A stretch of 15,242 bases of DNA from NCBI GenBank assembly GCA_905215405.1, contig CAJMQE010000091.1, forward strand, positions 1 through 15,242, read 5' to 3'. The notes under the pieces were generated by a model. The model was not told where the DNA came from, did no database searches, and saw nothing but the letters and a program-made list of their open reading frames with translations. This document shows, in pieces, positions 14,164 through 15,242 of the stretch (position 1 is the first letter of the stretch; each line of letters begins with the position of its first letter). Position numbers and translations under genes: made by a program. The stretch comes from an uncultured bacterium (GTDB lineage: Bacteria; Bacillota; Clostridia; Lachnospirales; Lachnospiraceae).

Positions 14164-14991
14164 TTATTTTTCGAGCTTTAAATGTTCAATATGATCGGCT
14201 GAAAGGTCTGCTGCTTCTTTGACATCTTCCTCTGAGATTCCCATTTCCTGAGCTACTTCCTGAACACTTACTTTTCGTTTCAGTTCATCATACATACGTT
14301 CAACGCAGTCATTTACCGCATTTACTTTGTTCAAGATCTTCTGTCCTGTCATCGAAGTATCTTTCTGTTCATCAACAGAATTCTGCAAAGCCGTATTGAT
14401 ACGCTTTACGAGTTCTTCTTCGAACTGCACTCCGCACTCACCTTCTGCGAGCAGCATTAACAGTGTTAGATTAGCTTCCTGAATCAGATCTGCGACTGGA
14501 ACACCTTTTCCCTGGAATGGTTGCACCCAGTCCACAATGCTTAACAGAAAAGACTCTACCAGTTTGTGTTCAGCCTTTTTATCACCTTGCTGGCTTTTTT
14601 CCATCATTTGATCCTGTTCTGCCTGAGACATTCTCTTTGTGCCTTTCAGATCCTCCAGATACTGATCCATGAATTTTTTATCCTGTTCATTGATTTCCTG
14701 CAGTTTTGCTTCCTGTCTCTTTGCAGATTCTTCATCCACTGCATTTTCTGCATCGACCTGTCCTTCAATGGACTTGTCCATAATTTCTTCAAATTTATTT
14801 TCTTTGAGATCGACATCCGTAATTTTGATCTTATTGGACTGCAGATATCCATATACGAGCTGCAGCTGACCATCATTCAGTTCGATTCCTTTAAATTCAT
14901 CTAATATATCCTGCTTTGTAACCTGACTGCCATTTACTCTTGCAAACTCTTTCAGATTTTCTACCGCAGTTATAAACATTTCCTGATCCAT
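14164..14991 (-). CDS. Sigma-70-like protein lacking region 4
   Basis: A 275-residue protein that aligns with the front part of a primary sigma factor. Residues about 5-57 look like region 1.1 (VTKQDILDEF, LNDGQLQLVYGYL). Residues 58-105 are a highly charged linker. Residues about 108-180 match regions 1.2 to 2.2, including MSQAEQDQMM and the core-polymerase-binding motif ADLIQEANL (167-175). Where RpoD has the aromatic promoter-melting and -10-reading regions 2.3-2.4, this protein has a charged stretch (AEGECGVQFEEELVKRI) without those tryptophans and tyrosines. Residues about 215-262 resemble region 3 (VSVQEVAQEMGISEEDV). The protein then ends; there is no region 4. It might bind core RNA polymerase without ordinary promoter recognition. 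GGAGG five bases before ATG 14991 fixes the start over the in-frame TTG at 15003. Its neighbour is the 6S RNA gene. Confidence 0.82.
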   Translation of the reverse strand: MDQEMFITAVENLKEFARVNGSQVTKQDILDEFKGIELNDGQLQLVYGYLQSNKIKITDVDLKENKFEEIMDKSIEGQVDAENAVDEESAKRQEAKLQEINEQDKKFMDQYLEDLKGTKRMSQAEQDQMMEKSQQGDKKAEHKLVESFLLSIVDWVQPFQGKGVPVADLIQEANLTLLMLLAEGECGVQFEEELVKRINTALQNSVDEQKDTSMTGQKILNKVNAVNDCVERMYDELKRKVSVQEVAQEMGISEEDVKEAADLSADHIEHLKLEK

Positions 14992-15012
14992 AATTTCCTC
15001 CAATTTCAGCGT

Positions 15013-15031
15013 CCGTCATGCAAATGACCGG
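15013..15031 (-). promoter_or_regulatory. Small hairpin upstream of the sigma-like gene's ribosome binding site
   Basis: On the minus strand CC-G-GTCAT and ATGACGG form a 7-bp stem with one bulged G and a TTGC loop. It ends about 12 nt before GGAGG. It could modulate translation of the sigma-like protein; no known motif is recognised. Confidence 0.35.
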
Positions 15032-15146
15032 CGTAGTACGTGTAATTGTATCATATGACCGTATATATGAACAGTGCTTTTCAGAATTCCTGATCGCCAC
15101 TTTTATATGAAGTCATACTCTGCATTTTACAATCCATTTATTCTTT

Positions 15147-15175
15147 ATCATATTATGAAATCTGCCTGTTGTAAA
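15147..15175 (-). promoter_or_regulatory. Promoter of the sigma-like gene (proximal)
   Basis: On the minus strand: TTTACA (15175-15170), 17-nt spacer, TATGAT (15152-15147), each 5 of 6 to consensus. The start near 15140 leaves a leader of about 150 nt. Confidence 0.65.
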
Positions 15176-15181
15176 GTTCAA

Positions 15182-15211
15182 AGTATAATGAATTATTTTC
15201 GCTGTAAGCAA
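15182..15211 (-). promoter_or_regulatory. Possible second promoter of the sigma-like gene (distal)
   Basis: On the minus strand: TTGCTT (15211-15206), 18-nt spacer, TATACT (15187-15182). It lies in tandem with the proximal promoter. From here to the right edge I see no gene. Confidence 0.4.
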
Positions 15212-15242
15212 AAATTCATCACAGCAAAGCTTTTTACCTGCT

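Noticed and set aside
14164..14991. Calling the sigma-like protein a functional alternative sigma factor.
   Set aside because: Region 4 is entirely absent and the 2.3-2.4 promoter-melting residues are not recognisable, so normal promoter recognition is unlikely.
14566..15100. Several 66-112-codon frames overlapping the sigma-like gene on both strands.
   Set aside because: All are shadows of that gene or of its leader, without ribosome binding sites and without recognisable protein features.

Overview
The window looks like chromosomal DNA of a low-GC Firmicute, most likely a Lachnospiraceae-type Clostridium relative. The reasons are AT-rich spacers, AGGAGG-type ribosome binding sites, TTG/GTG-like alternative starts, a Clostridia-style rRNA leader, a ThiI without a rhodanese domain, scpA-scpB, and an SLH-like/SpoIID protein. 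I see no phage, transposon, CRISPR or plasmid signature; most of this is core genome. No database search was possible, so the taxonomy is inference.

Layout from left to right. Positions 1-165 hold, on the minus strand, a near-consensus promoter and leader that fit an rRNA operon lying just beyond the left edge. mtaB (minus, 190-1518) follows. Then comes about 1 kb of AT-rich non-coding DNA with a 15-bp periodic repeat array, an inverted repeat and two divergent promoters. A small HPr-like gene (plus, 2545-2775) with a structured leader ends at its own terminator, which faces the terminator of a long minus-strand gene run: scpA, scpB, an M18 aminopeptidase, prmA, rsmE, a cysteine desulfurase and thiI (10120 down to 2880). 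Divergent from scpA is a YihY/BrkB membrane protein gene (plus, 10343-11197). It converges on a 762-residue SpoIID/LytB-domain protein (minus, 11322-13610) across a long nested hairpin that can act as a terminator in both directions. Upstream on the minus strand are a 6S RNA gene (13751-13929) with promoter and terminator, and a sigma-70-like protein that lacks region 4 (14164-14991).

Functionally, much of the window concerns RNA and the translation apparatus. MtaB and ThiI modify tRNA with sulfur, the desulfurase next to ThiI is its likely sulfur donor, RsmE methylates 16S rRNA, PrmA methylates ribosomal protein L11, and an rRNA operon probably starts at the left edge. ScpAB belongs to chromosome condensation.

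The parts most worth a second look are these: the sigma-like protein without a -35-binding domain beside the gene for 6S RNA, an RNA that binds sigma-70 RNA polymerase; a perfect-hexamer promoter between those two genes; an HPr homologue that has lost the His-15 phosphorylation site but keeps the Ser-46 region; and the 15-bp periodic array, which lies in what may be a roughly 760-nt mtaB leader.
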